Part shown: positions 30,005 to 32,108 of the stretch, one piece after another
Layout: every line of letters starts with the position of its first letter
Numbering within the stretch: the stretch's first letter is position 1
NCBI GenBank assembly: GCA_964609375.1
Contig: CAZSSA010000015.1
Coordinates: 1-32,108, forward strand
Origin: CAZDUS01 sp964609375
GTDB taxonomy: Bacteria > Verrucomicrobiota > Kiritimatiellia > CAIKKV01 > CAITUY01
Length of the DNA: 32,108 bases
Direction: 5' to 3'
Made by a program: the position numbers and the translations under genes
Notes under the pieces: model-generated
What the model was told of the DNA's origin: nothing
Databases searched by the model: none
What the model saw: the letters and a program-made list of their open reading frames with translations, nothing else

Positions 30005-32051
30005 CGTCCTGCAGCCGGGTGATGATCTTGAAGAGTTGGAAGTTCACTTCAACCCCGCTGATGGCGAACGTCCGGCTGTTTTTGTGATGCGCGATGCGCT
30101 GTGTTTTCCAGGGAGTGGAAGTCCAGACCCTGACGGTTTCCGGGATTGCTCCCAGGTAAATCCCCAGAGCATCGCCGGTCGACGTCAGGAAATACACATC
30201 GTGGTCCTTCCCGGCGCCTTCCTGAACCAGGGTTGTGGCGTGCCGGATGATGGCAGCGTCCCTGGTGCTCCAGAGGCGCTCTCCATTGATCACATTTTTC
30301 CCGTAGGCCAGCGCGAGAGGTGTGCCCCACCGGAAATGATCGGAAATGACGATATCATCCGCATGGATGTGTTGCGCGACCTGGGTCAATTCCCTGCTGA
30401 TACCCTCATGATCGGGAGCGAGCCATGCGTCCTTGCACAATCGAACGTTGGAGACGAGTATCCCTGCCAATAGGGCGGCCGCCAGCCATTTGAATCGTCG
30501 CTGGCGCCAGACGGCCATGAGGGTTGTTCCCGCGAGGAGGGCGAACAGGGGCACGGCATAAACCAGATATCGTTTCAGCGCCCATGGGTAAAGGTCCGCG
30601 GCATGTTTGTGGCGGAGAATGATCAACAGGGCAGCGCAGAGGAAGAGAGCCCAGTAGGTGGCTGTTGTGGGGCGCCTGAATATCAGCCAGCATCCCGGGG
30701 CGGCAATGGCGATCAATAGCCAGCCTGTATAAGAGGAGAGCGCCAGGAGATTGTGGCAAAATTCCTTCCAAGGGGCGGCAGAGCATTGCTCGGCGGTCAC
30801 AAAGCCGACGGCGCCGACGCCGAGAAGGATTAGATCCAGGCGGATGTTTGCCCGTGTGCGCCCTGCGCAGAGCAGATCCAGGGCGAGAACGCCCCCCAAC
30901 AGCAGCAGGACGCCGCCGTGCAGGGACGTCATGATGTGATTTAATTTGGCAAGGGAATCCGGCGAGACATATTCATAATAGGCGATGCCCAGCAGCAGGC
31001 CGATCATGAGGGCGGCATGATCGTGCAGGGTGCGGCGTCGATCATCGCTCCTGAGATCCATGCAGGCGACGATCAGGATCAGCCATGCACCGAACAGTTC
31101 AAAACTGATGCGATTGACGGCGGCCAGGAACAGAAGCGCGCCCCCCAGCCATCGACGGAGGGCGGTGGGCCTTGCGAGTGACCAAAGGGCCATGAAGGCG
31201 CCGAGGAAGAACAGTTCGGTTATTTCCGAGGTCGGAGTGCGAAGGTGGTAGATCAGGATGGGTTGAAGGAGGAAGAGTAAGGGGGAGAGAAAGGGAATTA
31301 CCGACGGCGAGTATGGGGGCGCGGGTGATGAGTTATCCACGGAGGGCACGGAATACACGGAATGGGGGAGGGGGAGGAAACTGAACATCAGGATGGCCAA
31401 TGTCCCGACCAGCAGCGGCATGATCATCGCCATCGCCATGCCGCCAGTTTGATAAAGCACGGCGACCATGAGGGGAGTGATGGGGCAGAAATAGAAATTC
31501 AAGGCGCCGGTGGCGGTATCGACCGGTATCCCTGGAAACGCTTCGCGCAAGCCTGAGATTGTTCGGGAGAATAGACCTGTTTGATCCATGGCCAGCAGGG
31601 GGGCTGTGAGGCCGGGTGGGGGATGAGCAGTGCCTGTGCGGCCTATGCAGAGGCCCTGGTTCGTGATGACGCCGGGATCCCATCCGCCAACAATCCAATC
31701 GCTATGGAATGGAATCAAGCGGAGGAGGAGGACGAGGAGTGTCGCCAAGAGACAAACGAGTATTCCCGTTCCGAAGTGACGAAGGGCCGCGTTTGCCCTT
31801 TTTTTGTAATCGATCAGCACTCCAAGGCCGGTGATGATGCCGAGGATCGGTAGTAGCACAATCGGGTGAAATTGGTTACTCTCGGTCAGGAACAGGGATA
31901 TGCAGAGGATCAATGCCGTTGAGATCATCAGGGCGGGTAGTGTGTTGATTCCGGCGGAGCGGTTTGATGGCGGGAGGTATCCTGTCCACGACCAGCCTGG
32001 CAGGATGAAAATGGAGGCCAGGAGCAGTGAGCTAGCGGTGATCGATGTCAT
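29997..32051 (-). CDS. large polytopic membrane protein of unknown function
   Basis: This 684-residue protein has around 12-14 predicted membrane helices spread through residues 5-560 and a C-terminal soluble part of about 110 residues. The first external loop contains WIVGGWDPGVITNQG. A WDPG- or D-containing loop after the first helices and many helices with a soluble tail are features of GT-C glycosyltransferases (PMT/ArnT-like), which transfer sugars from lipid carriers on the outer face of the membrane. The similarity is general and I could not find a firm motif. It stands alone, divergent from nothing visible to its right, and converges with the response regulator with an 8-nt overlap. 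Confidence 0.75.
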   Translation of the reverse strand: MTSITASSLLLASIFILPGWSWTGYLPPSNRSAGINTLPALMISTALILCISLFLTESNQFHPIVLLPILGIITGLGVLIDYKKRANAALRHFGTGILVCLLATLLVLLLRLIPFHSDWIVGGWDPGVITNQGLCIGRTGTAHPPPGLTAPLLAMDQTGLFSRTISGLREAFPGIPVDTATGALNFYFCPITPLMVAVLYQTGGMAMAMIMPLLVGTLAILMFSFLPLPHSVYSVPSVDNSSPAPPYSPSVIPFLSPLLFLLQPILIYHLRTPTSEITELFFLGAFMALWSLARPTALRRWLGGALLFLAAVNRISFELFGAWLILIVACMDLRSDDRRRTLHDHAALMIGLLLGIAYYEYVSPDSLAKLNHIMTSLHGGVLLLLGGVLALDLLCAGRTRANIRLDLILLGVGAVGFVTAEQCSAAPWKEFCHNLLALSSYTGWLLIAIAAPGCWLIFRRPTTATYWALFLCAALLIILRHKHAADLYPWALKRYLVYAVPLFALLAGTTLMAVWRQRRFKWLAAALLAGILVSNVRLCKDAWLAPDHEGISRELTQVAQHIHADDIVISDHFRWGTPLALAYGKNVINGERLWSTRDAAIIRHATTLVQEGAGKDHDVYFLTSTGDALGIYLGAIPETVRVWTSTPWKTQRIAHHKNSRTFAISGVEVNFQLFKIITRLQDAK

Positions 32052-32108
32052 AGTTGAACTGATGGAATAGTAGACAAGGTGAGATTGATCTGCAATACGG
32101 CAATGGGG
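32052..32108. other. 57-bp right edge, no gene seen
   Basis: This is upstream of the membrane protein. It presumably contains the ribosome site or promoter, but neither is clear. Confidence 0.3.

Overview
The window is a gene-dense stretch of bacterial chromosome, probably a draft or metagenome contig whose left end is an artefactual poly-G run. Lipobox and Sec-type signal peptides, a Tad pilus locus with an FHA-CpaF fusion ATPase, PEGA repeats, RsbU-N-type sensor proteins and a palindrome of the kind dispersed in PVC-group genomes suggest a member of the Planctomycetes-Verrucomicrobia-Chlamydiae group (for example Kiritimatiellota or Verrucomicrobiota). This placement is an inference of low confidence. 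I recognised no rRNA, tRNA, CRISPR array, insertion sequence or prophage.

Layout. 67-3085 (minus): a HAD phosphatase-like gene, a membrane-anchored transglutaminase-like gene and an ABC ATPase. 3216-9115 (plus): a phosphate uptake operon, pstS-pstC-pstA-pstB1-pstB2-phoU, followed by a ROK-family sugar kinase. 9136-19974 (plus): a Tad (Flp) pilus cluster with two small pilins, TadE/TadG/TadE-like pseudopilins, an unknown Tad-associated protein, CpaB, FHA-CpaF, TadB, TadC, a second FHA protein and a five-repeat PEGA protein. 20062-20879 (minus): an exported coiled-coil protein and a 33-residue Lys-rich protein, divergent from a DbpA-like DEAD-box RNA helicase (21106-22833, plus). 22934-26696 (minus): a heterodimeric ABC exporter pair. 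26959-30004 (plus): two small membrane proteins, a histidine-kinase paralogue with no phosphoacceptor and no ATPase domain, an intact NarL-type histidine kinase and its response regulator. 29997-32051 (minus): a large polytopic membrane protein.

The most interesting observation is in the Pst operon. Its two PstB ATPases are damaged in complementary places. PstB1 keeps LSGGQ but has lost the Q-loop Gln and switch His; PstB2 keeps Q and H but has LPFDQ in place of LSGGQ. A PstB1/PstB2 heterodimer would have exactly one consensus ATP site, an arrangement well known in ABC exporters but not, to my knowledge, in a phosphate importer. The exporter pair at 22934-26696 shows the classical form of the same asymmetry. 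Second in interest is the tandem histidine kinase/pseudo-kinase pair, where the His of the H-box is Tyr and the protein stops at the end of the dimerisation helices. Three short genes or ORFs (33, 46 and 18 codons) are also described, the last of them only tentative.
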